From Marinobacter sp. (GTDB lineage: Bacteria; Pseudomonadota; Gammaproteobacteria; Pseudomonadales; Oleiphilaceae), in the NCBI GenBank assembly GCA_014762755.1, contig JABURI010000172.1, positions 1-64,000 of the forward strand: DNA of 64,000 nucleotides. The letters are read 5' to 3'. The notes beneath the pieces were generated by a model. It was not told the DNA's origin and ran no database searches. It saw only the letters and a program-made list of their open reading frames with translations. Made by a program: the position numbers and the translations under genes. Shown here piece by piece: positions 1 through 8,894 of this stretch (within the stretch, counting starts at the first letter, position 1; each line of letters opens with the position of its first letter).

Positions 1-247
1 CCAGCGTATTATCCACCATTACGCCGATAGCGTCCTGATTATACTCAAAGTACAGGTCGATCAATTCCCTTACCGTGGCACGGACACGCTGATCGTAGCC
101 CGGCCTCCGGTGGTCGAACAGATATTGGAATGTCGGCTCATTCCGATAGGCATGGTAAAGAATGGACTGAGCTTCGTTCCGGGCCGTATCGTCCAGACGC
201 ACAATTACCGGCTCAGGTTTGTTATTGTTTTCTTTGCCGTCAGTCAT
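1..247 (-). CDS. Probable GNAT-family N-acetyltransferase, N-terminal part (runs off the window)
   Basis: Only the first 82 codons are inside the window, reading leftward from an ATG at 247 preceded by a purine-rich GGGGAAGG ribosome site. The visible part (VIVRLDDTARNEAQ, then NEPTFQYLFDHRR and a run ending in DAIGVMVDNTL) has the usual pattern at the start of a GNAT domain: a first strand, an alpha helix, an 'EPTFQYLF' loop and the beginning of the next strand. The acetyl-CoA loop lies outside the window, so the assignment is tentative. It follows gspM by 14 bp on the same strand, where many type II secretion clusters would have gspN; this protein does not look like GspN. Confidence 0.5.
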   Translation of the reverse strand, partial: MTDGKENNNKPEPVIVRLDDTARNEAQSILYHAYRNEPTFQYLFDHRRPGYDQRVRATVRELIDLYFEYNQDAIGVMVDNTL

Positions 248-261
248 TGCCTTCCCCTTTT

Positions 262-792
262 TCAGATGGTCAGTGTCAAACGAACTGAAACCTTACCCGG
301 GTCGTTGCCCCGGTCCATGGCAGCCTGGTCGATGACCACACCATGTTCTGTATTGAGCCTTTCAAGCCAGGAGGCAACGTCGGCATAGGGTACGCCGTCC
401 ATCCAGACACGGATTGCACTGTCACCACTGGGTTCAAAGCGCTGCAATGCCAATCCTGCCTCCCGTGCGGAGCTGGTTACCAGCGCCATCAGGGCGCGGC
501 CATCGGCCGGTTTGTCTACTGCTGTGGACGTGCTGGACGACGAGGTCCCCGCCAGGCCCTGGATCACCGGCTCGTTCGCCTGCATCCAGCTCAGCAGTTC
601 CGCTGCGTTATCGCGGGCGCTGACCGCCCGGTCATGGAATCCGGCAACCGGTTGCCACACCGCAAAATAGAGAATCCCCAGAAGTACGGCGATTGCAAGC
701 ACACTTAACGCCTGCTGGTCACGTCTGGGCAACTGATCGTATTGCGCAATAAGCTTGCCAACGGCCGGTTGTTCCTTCAAACGTTCAAACAT
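262..792 (-). CDS. gspM: Type II secretion inner-membrane platform protein GspM
   Basis: A 176-residue protein with a short cytoplasmic N-terminus, one membrane segment at about residues 29-48 (LSVLAIAVLLGILYFAVW) and a periplasmic ferredoxin-like domain: the standard GspM build. GspM partners GspL in the inner-membrane platform that links the GspE ATPase to the pseudopilus. It sits last in a leftward gspEFGHIJKLM run, 4 bp after gspL, and is almost certainly co-transcribed with it. Size and position match the family; sequence conservation in GspM is always low, so gene order contributes much of the confidence. Confidence 0.92.
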   Translation of the reverse strand: MFERLKEQPAVGKLIAQYDQLPRRDQQALSVLAIAVLLGILYFAVWQPVAGFHDRAVSARDNAAELLSWMQANEPVIQGLAGTSSSSTSTAVDKPADGRALMALVTSSAREAGLALQRFEPSGDSAIRVWMDGVPYADVASWLERLNTEHGVVIDQAAMDRGNDPGKVSVRLTLTI

Positions 793-796
793 TCCG

Positions 797-2101
797 TTAC
801 CCTCCCGATACCGTCAGCCGGCCACGGGCGCCGCCGGATTCATTGACTACCGAGCCGATCTGGGCCTGAAGGCCCTGCCCTGACAAGCCATTGCGCAGAG
901 CGCTCAGGCGATCGTAGCTGTCTGCGCGGATATCCACCACCAGTTCGCCCCGGTCCTGACTGTAGTTGACCGAGTTGAAGGTTACCGAACCGGAGGAAGG
1001 TAACTGGGAGTATTGCTGACCGGTGTATTTCATCAGCGCGATAAAGTCGAGTTCCGGGCCCCGGGAGCCGGCAACCCGCAACTGGCCTTCAAGAACCCGG
1101 CGCACATTTCCGGCATGGGTGCGGCGATCGTCCGGAAAGGCGTCCCGGTATATGGCCATGGCCTGTTCTTCGAGTTCTTCTGCCTGCCCCTGATAATAAA
1201 AGCCCATTCCGACCTCAAGCGCCACCTGGATAATGAACCAGATCGAGGCAACAGCGATCAACGGTTTCCAGGGTTTGAACGCGCTTTCCTTGCCGGCCTT
1301 GACCGAAAAGGCGCCCTGGCAGAGATTGATGGGCTGGCAGCGGTGGTGATGGTGGGCGTGGGCAAGGAGTTCCAGTGGCATCAGATCGAGCTCTTCCTGG
1401 CGAACGGCCAACCGGCCCGGCGCCCTCAGATCTGCAATCACTGACTGGTGATATTCCAGCTCGTCCGGGGTGCCGTAAAGACTAACGGGAACCTCGGCCA
1501 TCACTTCCTCGCTCGGCGGGACCGCCAGGGTATGGGCGAACATTCCGAGGTTGGCTGCCTGCATGCTCAGCCATTCGCCGCGGTCGCTGACCAGCATGGC
1601 CACTTCACCATCCAGGCAGATGCTCCACCCCCCTTCCGTTGATGGCAAAAGTGATGCATCGGGATAGATGGCGTCCAGGCGGGCGTTCTCCCATCCCGAG
1701 AACAGGGTCGTCCAGTTGCCCATCCGTTCCCGATCGATGGCGGCCACCAGATAGCCTTCTTCCGAATGCTTGCCCAGGGCCAGGTGAACGGAATCAATGT
1801 CCTGGGCAATCTGCTCCTCCACAGCGTAGGGTAGAGCCTGAAGGATAAAACGATTCTGTTTGGCCGGAATATCAGCGACACAGAACAGCGCGTCCTCGCC
1901 GGGTATCAACCCCACCAGCAACACGTTTTCCAGCGCGTTCTGGGCCAGGGTCTGTTCAATGGTGTCACGGTTATCCCCGGTGCCCCGGGCCTGGGCATCG
2001 CCGGTGGCATCCTGGAGCACCCAATTGAACAGCTGGGCATCCGGATTCTCATCGACATCCGCAAACGGCGGGACCGGCCGGACAAAAAGGCGATAAGACA
2101 T
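797..2101 (-). CDS. gspL: Type II secretion platform protein GspL
   Basis: 434 residues. The first ~250 form a cytoplasmic actin-like domain that binds GspE; a single membrane segment follows at about 275-298 (KPLIAVASIWFIIQVALEVG), then a periplasmic ferredoxin-like domain ending near 430. This is the normal bitopic GspL arrangement. An odd local feature is a histidine cluster (AHAHHHHRCQ) just before the membrane segment. The ATG lies 2 bp after the gspK stop, so translation of the two is probably coupled. Confidence rests on domain order, length and operon position. Confidence 0.93.
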   Translation of the reverse strand: MSYRLFVRPVPPFADVDENPDAQLFNWVLQDATGDAQARGTGDNRDTIEQTLAQNALENVLLVGLIPGEDALFCVADIPAKQNRFILQALPYAVEEQIAQDIDSVHLALGKHSEEGYLVAAIDRERMGNWTTLFSGWENARLDAIYPDASLLPSTEGGWSICLDGEVAMLVSDRGEWLSMQAANLGMFAHTLAVPPSEEVMAEVPVSLYGTPDELEYHQSVIADLRAPGRLAVRQEELDLMPLELLAHAHHHHRCQPINLCQGAFSVKAGKESAFKPWKPLIAVASIWFIIQVALEVGMGFYYQGQAEELEEQAMAIYRDAFPDDRRTHAGNVRRVLEGQLRVAGSRGPELDFIALMKYTGQQYSQLPSSGSVTFNSVNYSQDRGELVVDIRADSYDRLSALRNGLSGQGLQAQIGSVVNESGGARGRLTVSGG

Positions 2102-2103
2102 GG

Positions 2104-3117
2104 CTATCCTTCTGAAATGGTATAAGGCTCTTTGGTAATTCGGTTTTTCTGTCCGGTATCCCTGTGAACCGTCCGGACCTCACCTTCCCCGTTACGGAAA
2201 ACGGTGCTGACCATATTAACGACACGATTATCGTAGGTAATCCGTGAAACAACTTCAAAAAAACGGGTTTGCAGGGTAAGGCCCGTAGTCTTGAGCCCGA
2301 GGCCAGCAAACTCTGGCAAGGCGAGGAAATCCTGGAGGTTGCTGAACGATTCCTCTTCCCGTTTCTCCAGCACCGAGGCGATCGCCGCCTCTGACAATTC
2401 CTCGTGCAGGGACTGCAGCACAGGCCCGGTTGCCGTATTGACATTGATCCCCGCGCCACTGACCGGTAAGGCAACCACATGGGGCCTCAGGGCCTGGTAG
2501 ATTTCCTCGGTCATGCCCTCGATCAGTCTCAGTTCCGTGACATCAACAAAGGGCTGGTTACCGGCGCGGTACCCGGGGTCGGCCATCAGATACTGGCCAT
2601 CCTCGGCGCCATAGGCGCTGATGGTCTGGTCGTTGCCGTCGATCCAGTCGATCAGCGCATCGGCGGTAATGCTTGTGATGCCAAGAACCATGAGCAACCG
2701 GGTGAAACGATCCTTTGCGAGGGTGTCCACCTGCCCTGCTGGCGTGACCAGGTCATTCAGATTGAACCGACCACCGAGGTCATCGATCTGCACCTCAGCG
2801 ACGCTGTTGCCCTCGTCCAGGGGAAGTATGGCGGCATTCATGGCCCAGAATTCATCCAGGCTATCGACCATCGAGCCATCCTCTTTGTCCTCCTCGAAAT
2901 CCCGGACCAGGATGCGGCGGGCGAAAGCCTCGGCCCCGAGGGCAATACTCTGACCCTGTTGCTGCGCCAGGTAGTGTCCCGCCTGGAATACCCGGATATT
3001 GAGTTGCTGGGTCATGCCTGAGGCAAGCATGACCACCAGGGCCATGGCCAGCAACACCATCACCAGGGCGACCCCGCGCTGCTTGTTTCCGAAGTGGCGA
3101 TCCCGGGAGAACCTCAT
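2104..3117 (-). CDS. gspK: Type II secretion minor pseudopilin GspK
   Basis: 337 residues. The prepilin leader is QRG followed by VALVMVLLAMALVVMLASGM, the class III signal cut by the GspO peptidase before the hydrophobic helix. As in other GspK proteins the residue after the cleavage Gly is not Phe, and a large globular domain (about 100-290, with INVNTATGPVLQSL) is inserted into the pseudopilin fold. GspK caps the pseudopilus tip with GspI and GspJ. The start overlaps the gspJ stop by 4 bp. Confidence 0.93.
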   Translation of the reverse strand: MRFSRDRHFGNKQRGVALVMVLLAMALVVMLASGMTQQLNIRVFQAGHYLAQQQGQSIALGAEAFARRILVRDFEEDKEDGSMVDSLDEFWAMNAAILPLDEGNSVAEVQIDDLGGRFNLNDLVTPAGQVDTLAKDRFTRLLMVLGITSITADALIDWIDGNDQTISAYGAEDGQYLMADPGYRAGNQPFVDVTELRLIEGMTEEIYQALRPHVVALPVSGAGINVNTATGPVLQSLHEELSEAAIASVLEKREEESFSNLQDFLALPEFAGLGLKTTGLTLQTRFFEVVSRITYDNRVVNMVSTVFRNGEGEVRTVHRDTGQKNRITKEPYTISEG

Positions 3118-3884
3118 CCCGCAGCTCCGTTCTGCTGTGGGGTAATTTCCTGACCTGGCTGCTGCTGACCCGGCTGTTCGGGTTGTTGTTCGTCCTCTTC
3201 TTCCTCGTCCGTCTGAGTGGCTGCTTCATTGGCCTGATTGACCAGGCCCTGCGCAGCGGCCGGGTCGAAGTCCGGCAGGGCAAAGGTGCGGACCAGTTCA
3301 CCAAACCGCTCGTGTTCGATGGTGACCTCAATGCCCAAAGGCATGGGCAGTTCCGGGCGTTCGCCCGGGGTCAGACCAGCGAGATCATCATCCGACGGCC
3401 AATCCTCCTGCCAGGCGCGCTCGCTGTTCATGAAGCGCACGTCAAAGGCGGTAATGTCCTCAAGCAGCAGCACGTTCTCGCTGTTGTCTTCCTGGCCCTG
3501 ATCCACCGTGGGCCAATAGCGACGAAAGAGCTCGGTACCGGTGTATTCCCACCCTGCCCGCTGTAGCCCGCTGCGCCTCAGCCCAAGCGGATTACGCCAG
3601 CCCTGGCGGGTCAGCATCAGGGCATAGCCTTCCTCCCGGCTGGTCAGTGCCGGCTGAAAGTCCCCGTAGACATCCCGGGCGGAACGATTCACCACCTGGG
3701 TGATGTCCCGTTCCAGGAGCAGCATGGCGCGCTGGATCCAATCAAATTCCTCAGCCAACTCGTTGACCCGGTCCCTGGAATTGACCACGCCGTTAATGAC
3801 CTGCCAGACACCGAGACCGATCACTGCCGTAATGGTCACCGCGATCAGCACTTCCATGAGGGTGAAGCCGGACTGGCGCATCAC
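3114..3884 (-). CDS. gspJ: Type II secretion minor pseudopilin GspJ
   Basis: 256 residues with a clear type IV-like leader (MMRQSG then FTLMEVLIAVTITAVIGLG) and a beta-rich body typical of GspJ, part of the I-J-K tip complex. The last ~45 residues are a low-complexity tail rich in Glu, Gln and Pro (EEEEDEQQPEQPGQQQPGQ), longer than GspJ proteins usually have and probably disordered. It overlaps gspI and gspK by 4 bp at its two ends, indicating tight translational coupling. Confidence 0.93.
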   Translation of the reverse strand: MMRQSGFTLMEVLIAVTITAVIGLGVWQVINGVVNSRDRVNELAEEFDWIQRAMLLLERDITQVVNRSARDVYGDFQPALTSREEGYALMLTRQGWRNPLGLRRSGLQRAGWEYTGTELFRRYWPTVDQGQEDNSENVLLLEDITAFDVRFMNSERAWQEDWPSDDDLAGLTPGERPELPMPLGIEVTIEHERFGELVRTFALPDFDPAAAQGLVNQANEAATQTDEEEEDEQQPEQPGQQQPGQEITPQQNGAAG

Positions 3885-4258
3885 TTTTCCCCCACGAATG
3901 CCGAGAGAGTGTGAAGCGGCACCGGATCGCTGCGCTCATCGGTGTACTTGGCCACGGATACCTCGATCCGCCGCATAGTGGGCTCGGCCGTTGCCTTCAC
4001 CGCCGTGGTGACCCGCCACCGGAAAGGACCGTAATCAGTATCGGTGGAGTTTTCGGAGATCCCCGGCAACTCCTCCTCGAGGCGAATGGCGTTGATGCGG
4101 TTATCGGCGATCCATCCCGCCAGGGTCTTGTCCCTGATCCGCTCGAAACTGGAGATATACTGGCTGCCCACTTCGGCCGCCGCCGTCGCGATCAGGCCGA
4201 ACACCAGCAGGGCGACCAGGACCTCAATCAGGGTAAAGCCACGGGACCGGTGCATCAT
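3881..4258 (-). CDS. gspI: Type II secretion minor pseudopilin GspI
   Basis: 125 residues, the normal GspI size. The leader is MMHRSRG followed by FTLIEVLVALLVFGLIATAA, with the Glu at mature position 5 that pseudopilins need for assembly. GspI is thought to seed the pseudopilus tip by recruiting GspJ and GspK. The stop/start overlaps with gspH and gspJ are 4 bp each. Confidence 0.93.
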   Translation of the reverse strand: MMHRSRGFTLIEVLVALLVFGLIATAAAEVGSQYISSFERIRDKTLAGWIADNRINAIRLEEELPGISENSTDTDYGPFRWRVTTAVKATAEPTMRRIEVSVAKYTDERSDPVPLHTLSAFVGEK

Positions 4259-4782
4259 GCCTCACCCTCTGACCCGGGCTTGCGCCAATGGATGCCGGTC
4301 ACACCATCAGACTCCAGCACATGCATGTAGTCGGTGTCCGACCCCACGGTGAATTCGATCTGGAAAGGAGTGGTCTCGCCACTGGAGAAAAACACGATGT
4401 CCGGCAGTTGCCGGTCTTCCTCCGAGGCAAGCCTGGGGGCGTCGTTCTCAATGTACTCGGTGGCAACCAGCCATTCCGGGAACGCCCGTGCCTGGAAGAT
4501 GCGTTCGCCGGAAGCTTTCCATTCCGCCGTCTGGTCCTGAAAGGCGACAAACTGGTAACCGCCCTCCTCCAGCCTGACCCCCATCTCGAGGTTGTTCAGC
4601 ACAGCCTGCTCCGAGGCGGTCTGCATCAACAGATACAGTTCTCTGACCTGATTCTCCAGTTCCCGTTGCTGGGAACCGCCTCCCAGGGTGAATACCGCGA
4701 GGGAGGCAAGCAGACCCACCACGATCAGGACAACGAGGATTTCTATCAGCGTAAAGCCGCTTTGCGTTGTCCTGTCCCGCAC
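4255..4782 (-). CDS. gspH: Type II secretion minor pseudopilin GspH
   Basis: 175 residues. The leader MRDRTTQSG precedes FTLIEILVVLIVVGLLASLA, and the body carries the GspH pattern of a long N-terminal helix followed by a beta sandwich (EMGVRLEEGGYQFVAFQD). GspH joins the major pseudopilin GspG to the tip complex. It lies 6 bp after gspG. Confidence 0.93.
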   Translation of the reverse strand: MRDRTTQSGFTLIEILVVLIVVGLLASLAVFTLGGGSQQRELENQVRELYLLMQTASEQAVLNNLEMGVRLEEGGYQFVAFQDQTAEWKASGERIFQARAFPEWLVATEYIENDAPRLASEEDRQLPDIVFFSSGETTPFQIEFTVGSDTDYMHVLESDGVTGIHWRKPGSEGEA

Positions 4783-4788
4783 AGCCGA

Positions 4789-5241
4789 TCAGCCTTTGGT
4801 CTTCCAGACACTGATATCTGCGGCGTCACCATCGCCACCTTCCTGGCCGTCAGCGCCGTAGGAATACAGGTCGTAGGGACCCTCGGTACCGGGACTTACA
4901 TACTGGAACTGGTTGCCCCAGGGATCTTCCGGAACACTCTTGAGATAGCCATCCGGATTCCAGTTATTCGGCTCCGGGCTGCCGCTGGGCTTGGACACCA
5001 GCGCTTCCAGGCCCTGCTGCGTGGACGGGTAATGGCTGTTGTCCAGGCGGTACAGGTCGAGAGCGCTCTGGATGTTCTTGAGCTGGGTCTCGGCGATCGT
5101 GACTTTGGCCTGGTCACTACGGCCCATGATATTGGGGGCCACGATGGCAACCAGCAGGCCCAGTATCACCATGACCACCATGATCTCGATCAGGGTGAAA
5201 CCGCGCTGTTTGGACTGTTTGTGCATAGTCTTGCTCGTCAT
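4789..5241 (-). CDS. gspG: Type II secretion major pseudopilin GspG
   Basis: About 150 residues. The leader ends KQRG before FTLIEIMVVMVILGLLVAIV; the body has the GspG hallmarks PNIMGRSDQAKVTIAETQLK, the DNSHYPSTQQGLEAL stretch and a C-terminal acidic loop (GADGQEGGDGDAADISVW) matching the calcium site of major pseudopilins. GspG polymerises into the pseudopilus that pushes substrates through the secretin. I chose the ATG at 5241 (GAGTGAG upstream); an ATG at 5226 would give a shorter leader, while an upstream start near 5316 would run into the end of gspF and has no clear ribosome site. Confidence 0.93.
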   Translation of the reverse strand: MTSKTMHKQSKQRGFTLIEIMVVMVILGLLVAIVAPNIMGRSDQAKVTIAETQLKNIQSALDLYRLDNSHYPSTQQGLEALVSKPSGSPEPNNWNPDGYLKSVPEDPWGNQFQYVSPGTEGPYDLYSYGADGQEGGDGDAADISVWKTKG

Positions 5242-5308
5242 TTTCTCACTCGTCGTTGCTATGGATTCCTTTCCCGGAAAAAGTACTGCCGGGCCACTGG
5301 CCCGGATA

Positions 5309-6520
5309 TCAGCCAACCAGGTTACTCATGTTCAGGATGGGCAGCATGATCGCCAGAACGATGATCAGCACCACCACACCCATCACCAGCAGCATCATGG
5401 GCTCAAACAGGCCGACAATGGCTGCAATCTTGGACTGCAGGGTGTTTTCCTGCATCCGGGCGGTTCGTTCCAGCATATTATCAAGTTCTCCACTGGCCTC
5501 GCCGCTGGCAATCATGTGCAGCATCATCGGCGGGAAGTAGCCGGTCTGCTCCAGAGACCGGTGCAGTGCCCCGCCCTCACTGACCTTACGGGCGGCATCC
5601 CGCAGTCTCTCCCGAAGGTAATCATTGGATAACACTTCGCCGGCGATTCGCATGGCCTCCACCAGCGGCACGCCACTGGTGGTCAGGATGCTCAGGGTGC
5701 TGGCGTAGCGGGCGGTGTTCACGCCCCGCACCATGTCAGAAACCAGTGGCAGGTGAAGCAAGCGCTTATGAAACCGTTTGCGGAAACCGGGCTTGCGCAA
5801 GGCCACGCGAAAACCGACCAGCGCTACAATCAGGATGATCAGAAGGTAGACACCATAAGTGGCGAGAAATTCCGACATGGCCAGCATGGCCATGGTCAAT
5901 GCCGGCAGTTCCTGGCCCTGTTTCAGGAACACCTCGATGATGTCCGGCACCACATAGGTCAGAAGGAAGACCACGATGGCAATGGCCACGAAACTGAGAA
6001 TGATTGGGTAGATGGCCGCCAACTGGATCTTCTGTCGGGCCTCCTGCCGATTCTCGGTGTAATCGGCGAGGCGATTCAGCACGAGGTCCAGGTGGCCGGC
6101 ATGCTCGCCCGCTGCAACTGTAGAGCGGTACAGCCGGGGAAACGCTTTCGGGAACTCACCCAGACTGTCGGCCAGGCTGTAGCCCTCCATGACTTTGGCC
6201 CGGATGGCAATGAGCATGCTCCGGATTCGCGGCCTGGCAGATTGCTGGGCAGCGGCACTGAGCGCCTGCTCTACCGGTATCCCGGACTGGATCAGGGTAG
6301 CCAGCTGGCGGGTGACCAACGCGAGGTCTGAGGCGGTCAGGGAGCCGCGACCACTGAGTGGACTGGCCCGGCGCTGTTTTTCCACCGCTGGCTCCACCGC
6401 CAGTGGCGTCAGTCCTTTTTCCCGGAGTTGCTGGCGCACAGCCCTTGGAGCATCGGCCTCAAGCACGCCCTGTTTCTGCTTGCCTCGGGCATCCAGAGCC
6501 TTGTATTCGTATGCTGGCAT
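5309..6520 (-). CDS. gspF: Type II secretion inner-membrane protein GspF
   Basis: 403 residues, the usual GspF length. It opens MPAYEYKALDARGKQKQG and has two tandem cytoplasmic GspF domains (about 70-195 and 270-395), each followed by membrane helices (IYPIILSFVAIAIVVFLLTY and a last pair near the C-terminus). GspF is the polytopic platform component that contacts GspE and GspL. It lies 3 bp after gspE and about 67 bp before gspG. Confidence 0.95.
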   Translation of the reverse strand: MPAYEYKALDARGKQKQGVLEADAPRAVRQQLREKGLTPLAVEPAVEKQRRASPLSGRGSLTASDLALVTRQLATLIQSGIPVEQALSAAAQQSARPRIRSMLIAIRAKVMEGYSLADSLGEFPKAFPRLYRSTVAAGEHAGHLDLVLNRLADYTENRQEARQKIQLAAIYPIILSFVAIAIVVFLLTYVVPDIIEVFLKQGQELPALTMAMLAMSEFLATYGVYLLIILIVALVGFRVALRKPGFRKRFHKRLLHLPLVSDMVRGVNTARYASTLSILTTSGVPLVEAMRIAGEVLSNDYLRERLRDAARKVSEGGALHRSLEQTGYFPPMMLHMIASGEASGELDNMLERTARMQENTLQSKIAAIVGLFEPMMLLVMGVVVLIIVLAIMLPILNMSNLVG

Positions 6521-6523
6521 GGT

Positions 6524-8032
6524 TTACTGGCTCCGGTGGGTTACACGGAGAACTTCTTCCACCGTGGTCACTCCATCCAGGATTTTCTGAACCCCATCGG
6601 CATGAATACTCGGACCGCCCTTGCGCGCCTCTTTTTCCAGCTCCAGTTCGCCAGCACGCTTGTGGATCAGCGAGCTGATTTCCTCGTTGATCTCCACCAC
6701 TTCATAGATACCGATACGTCCCCGATACCCCAGCTGGTTGCAGTGCTCACAGCCCCGGGCGCGATAGATGGTCGGCGGATTGGCCGGGTCCTGCTGCAGG
6801 AATTCGCAATGCTCCTCGCTTGGGGTGTACGGCTCCCGGCATTCCTTGCACAGCACGCGAACCAGGCGCTGGGCGACAATGCCCACCAGGCTCGAGGAAA
6901 TCAGGAAGGGTTCGATCCCCATGTCCATCAAACGGGTGATGGCACCGACCGCCGTGTTGGTATGTAAGGTTGAGAGCACCAGGTGACCGGTCAGACTGGC
7001 CTGCACTGCGATCTCGGCGGTTTCCAGATCCCGGATCTCACCGATCATGACCACATCCGGATCCTGACGCAGGATCGCCCTCAAGCCCCGGGCGAACGTC
7101 ATGTCCACCTTGGTGTTGACCTGGGTCTGGCCGATACCCGGCAGGTTGTACTCGATCGGATCCTCAACGGTCAGGATGTTCCGGCTGCGGTCATTGATCT
7201 CCTGCAAGGATGCATACAGCGTGGTGGACTTACCGGAACCCGTGGGGCCGGTTACCAGCAGGATGCCATAGGGACGATAGATCAGCTTACGGAGGACCTT
7301 CAGATCTCGCCCGGCCATCCCGAGCGATTCAAGTCGAATCGAGCCGGCCTGTTTGTCCAGCAAACGCAACACCACCCGCTCGCCGCTGGATGACGGCATG
7401 GTGGAAACCCGGATATCCACTTCCCGACCGGCGACCCGCAGAGCAATCCGGCCATCCTGGGGAATCCGCTTCTCGGCGATGTCCAGCTTGGCCATGACCT
7501 TGATCCGGGACACCAGCAGCGGGGCTAACGCCCGCTTGGGCTGCACCACTTCCCTCAGCACGCCGTCAATCCGGAAGCGCACCACCAGTTGTTTTTCGTA
7601 GGTTTCGATATGGACGTCCGAGGCGTTGGTCTTGACGGCTTCGGTCAGGATGGCATTGATCAGCCGGATGATCGGCGCATCGTCCTCCTGCTCCAGCAGG
7701 TCTTCGGTTTCCGGCACCGAATCCGCCAGAGAGGCCAGGTCCATGTCATCGCCAATGCCCTCGACCATCTGCATCGCTTCTGCGGAATCGCTCTGGTACG
7801 CCGCATTCAGTGCCTGATCAAACCGGTCGGGGTCGATGGTAGAGAACCTTGCCCGGCCACCGCTCAGGCGGTTCGCCTCAGCAACGGCCGAGTGAGAGGC
7901 ACCGGGGCGAACCAGAATGATCGGCTCACCCTCCTCGGAACGGGTCAGAATCACCCCGTTGCGTTTCGCGAAGGTAAACGGAAGACGTCCCAGCGGAGCA
8001 TCCTGCGGCTGAACTTCGGTCTCAATGGTCAA
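6524..8032 (-). CDS. gspE: Type II secretion assembly ATPase GspE
   Basis: 502 residues from the chosen start. Features in order: N1/N2 domain, Walker A GPTGSGKSTTLYASL, Asp and His boxes, Walker B region (RQDPDVVMIGEIRDLETAE), and the GspE tetracysteine zinc motif (VLCKEC ... CEHCNQLGYRGRIGIYEV). It powers pseudopilus extension. The start is the TTG at 8032, which has GAGG six bases upstream and begins TIETEVQPQDAPLG. The open frame continues to another TTG at 8110, but that one has no ribosome site and adds 26 residues with no family likeness. It is the first gene of the leftward operon. Confidence 0.95.
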   Translation of the reverse strand: MTIETEVQPQDAPLGRLPFTFAKRNGVILTRSEEGEPIILVRPGASHSAVAEANRLSGGRARFSTIDPDRFDQALNAAYQSDSAEAMQMVEGIGDDMDLASLADSVPETEDLLEQEDDAPIIRLINAILTEAVKTNASDVHIETYEKQLVVRFRIDGVLREVVQPKRALAPLLVSRIKVMAKLDIAEKRIPQDGRIALRVAGREVDIRVSTMPSSSGERVVLRLLDKQAGSIRLESLGMAGRDLKVLRKLIYRPYGILLVTGPTGSGKSTTLYASLQEINDRSRNILTVEDPIEYNLPGIGQTQVNTKVDMTFARGLRAILRQDPDVVMIGEIRDLETAEIAVQASLTGHLVLSTLHTNTAVGAITRLMDMGIEPFLISSSLVGIVAQRLVRVLCKECREPYTPSEEHCEFLQQDPANPPTIYRARGCEHCNQLGYRGRIGIYEVVEINEEISSLIHKRAGELELEKEARKGGPSIHADGVQKILDGVTTVEEVLRVTHRSQ

Positions 8033-8238
8033 GGTCGTCCTCGTTTTCGTCAGGCAATCTTCTTGTCGGTAACCGAGGCTATATCGACCCGGAAACCCTT
8101 TTTGATTCAACTAATTCAGAAAGGCTACCACAGGATATGGACCCGCTGAATAACTCTATACACTATACTGCCACTAAAACGTTGCAGTCTGATAACCTGT
8201 GGCCTTTCGAATGGCCCACCAAGCACTCAGGATGATCG

Positions 8239-8886
8239 ATGTTGTCAATTCACCCACGGCTTCCCATGGCGCTGGCAATGGTTGCAGTAGCCGCCATGCT
8301 GGCCATCACTGCGTGGCAGGGATACCGCTTCTGGCAGACAGAAACGCAGCCAATCCTCGCCGGTCGCGGGCAGGCCGCACAACAGTCCGTACCGAGTACC
8401 CGGGAGGTTCCTCAGGTAGATTTGGCAACCCTTACCCTGTTTGGTTCCCCGGCCGCTGATGGTGCCGCCGCCGAACTCGATACCGAGAACCTGCCTGAGA
8501 CCAACCTGCGCCTCTTTCTGCGTGGCGTTCTCGCGGCCAGTGGCGAATTTCCCGGCAGTGCGCTGATCGAGGACGACAAGAGCAAGACGGAAGTCTACCT
8601 CGTGGGCGACGAGCTGCCGGGCAATGCCACCTTGAGATCAGTATTTCCCAACAGGGTCATTATCGAACGCTCGGGCAAGCTGGAGAATCTTTACTTCCCT
8701 GAAGACGCGGATCGCTCCGGCATGTCCTTCACCGCGGACGATCGGATGGAACAGGCAGAGCCTGCTGCCTCCAGCCAGGACCAGACCACCGCTTCACCCA
8801 CCACCCCGAGCGCCGATCAGCAGCGGCGTGAGGAAATCCGCCGGCGTCTCGAACAGCTCCGGGAACGCCTACGGACAAACAACTAG
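8239..8886 (+). CDS. gspC: Type II secretion inner-membrane protein GspC
   Basis: 215 residues: a short cytoplasmic N-terminus, one membrane helix (about 9-28), a periplasmic linker and an HR domain (about 60-150: VDLATLTLFG, NLRLFLRGVLAAS, GSALIEDDKSKTEVYLVGDE). Longer GspC proteins end in a PDZ or coiled-coil domain; this one has a Pro/Thr/Ser-rich spacer and a charged helix (RREEIRRRLEQLRERLR) that could be a coiled coil. GspC links the platform to the secretin GspD, yet gspD does not follow. It reads divergently from gspE across about 200 bp containing a possible -10 (TATACT, 8164). AGGA six bases before the ATG supports the start. Confidence 0.9.
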   Translation: MLSIHPRLPMALAMVAVAAMLAITAWQGYRFWQTETQPILAGRGQAAQQSVPSTREVPQVDLATLTLFGSPAADGAAAELDTENLPETNLRLFLRGVLAASGEFPGSALIEDDKSKTEVYLVGDELPGNATLRSVFPNRVIIERSGKLENLYFPEDADRSGMSFTADDRMEQAEPAASSQDQTTASPTTPSADQQRREEIRRRLEQLRERLRTNN

Positions 8887-8894
8887 GTCCGGCC

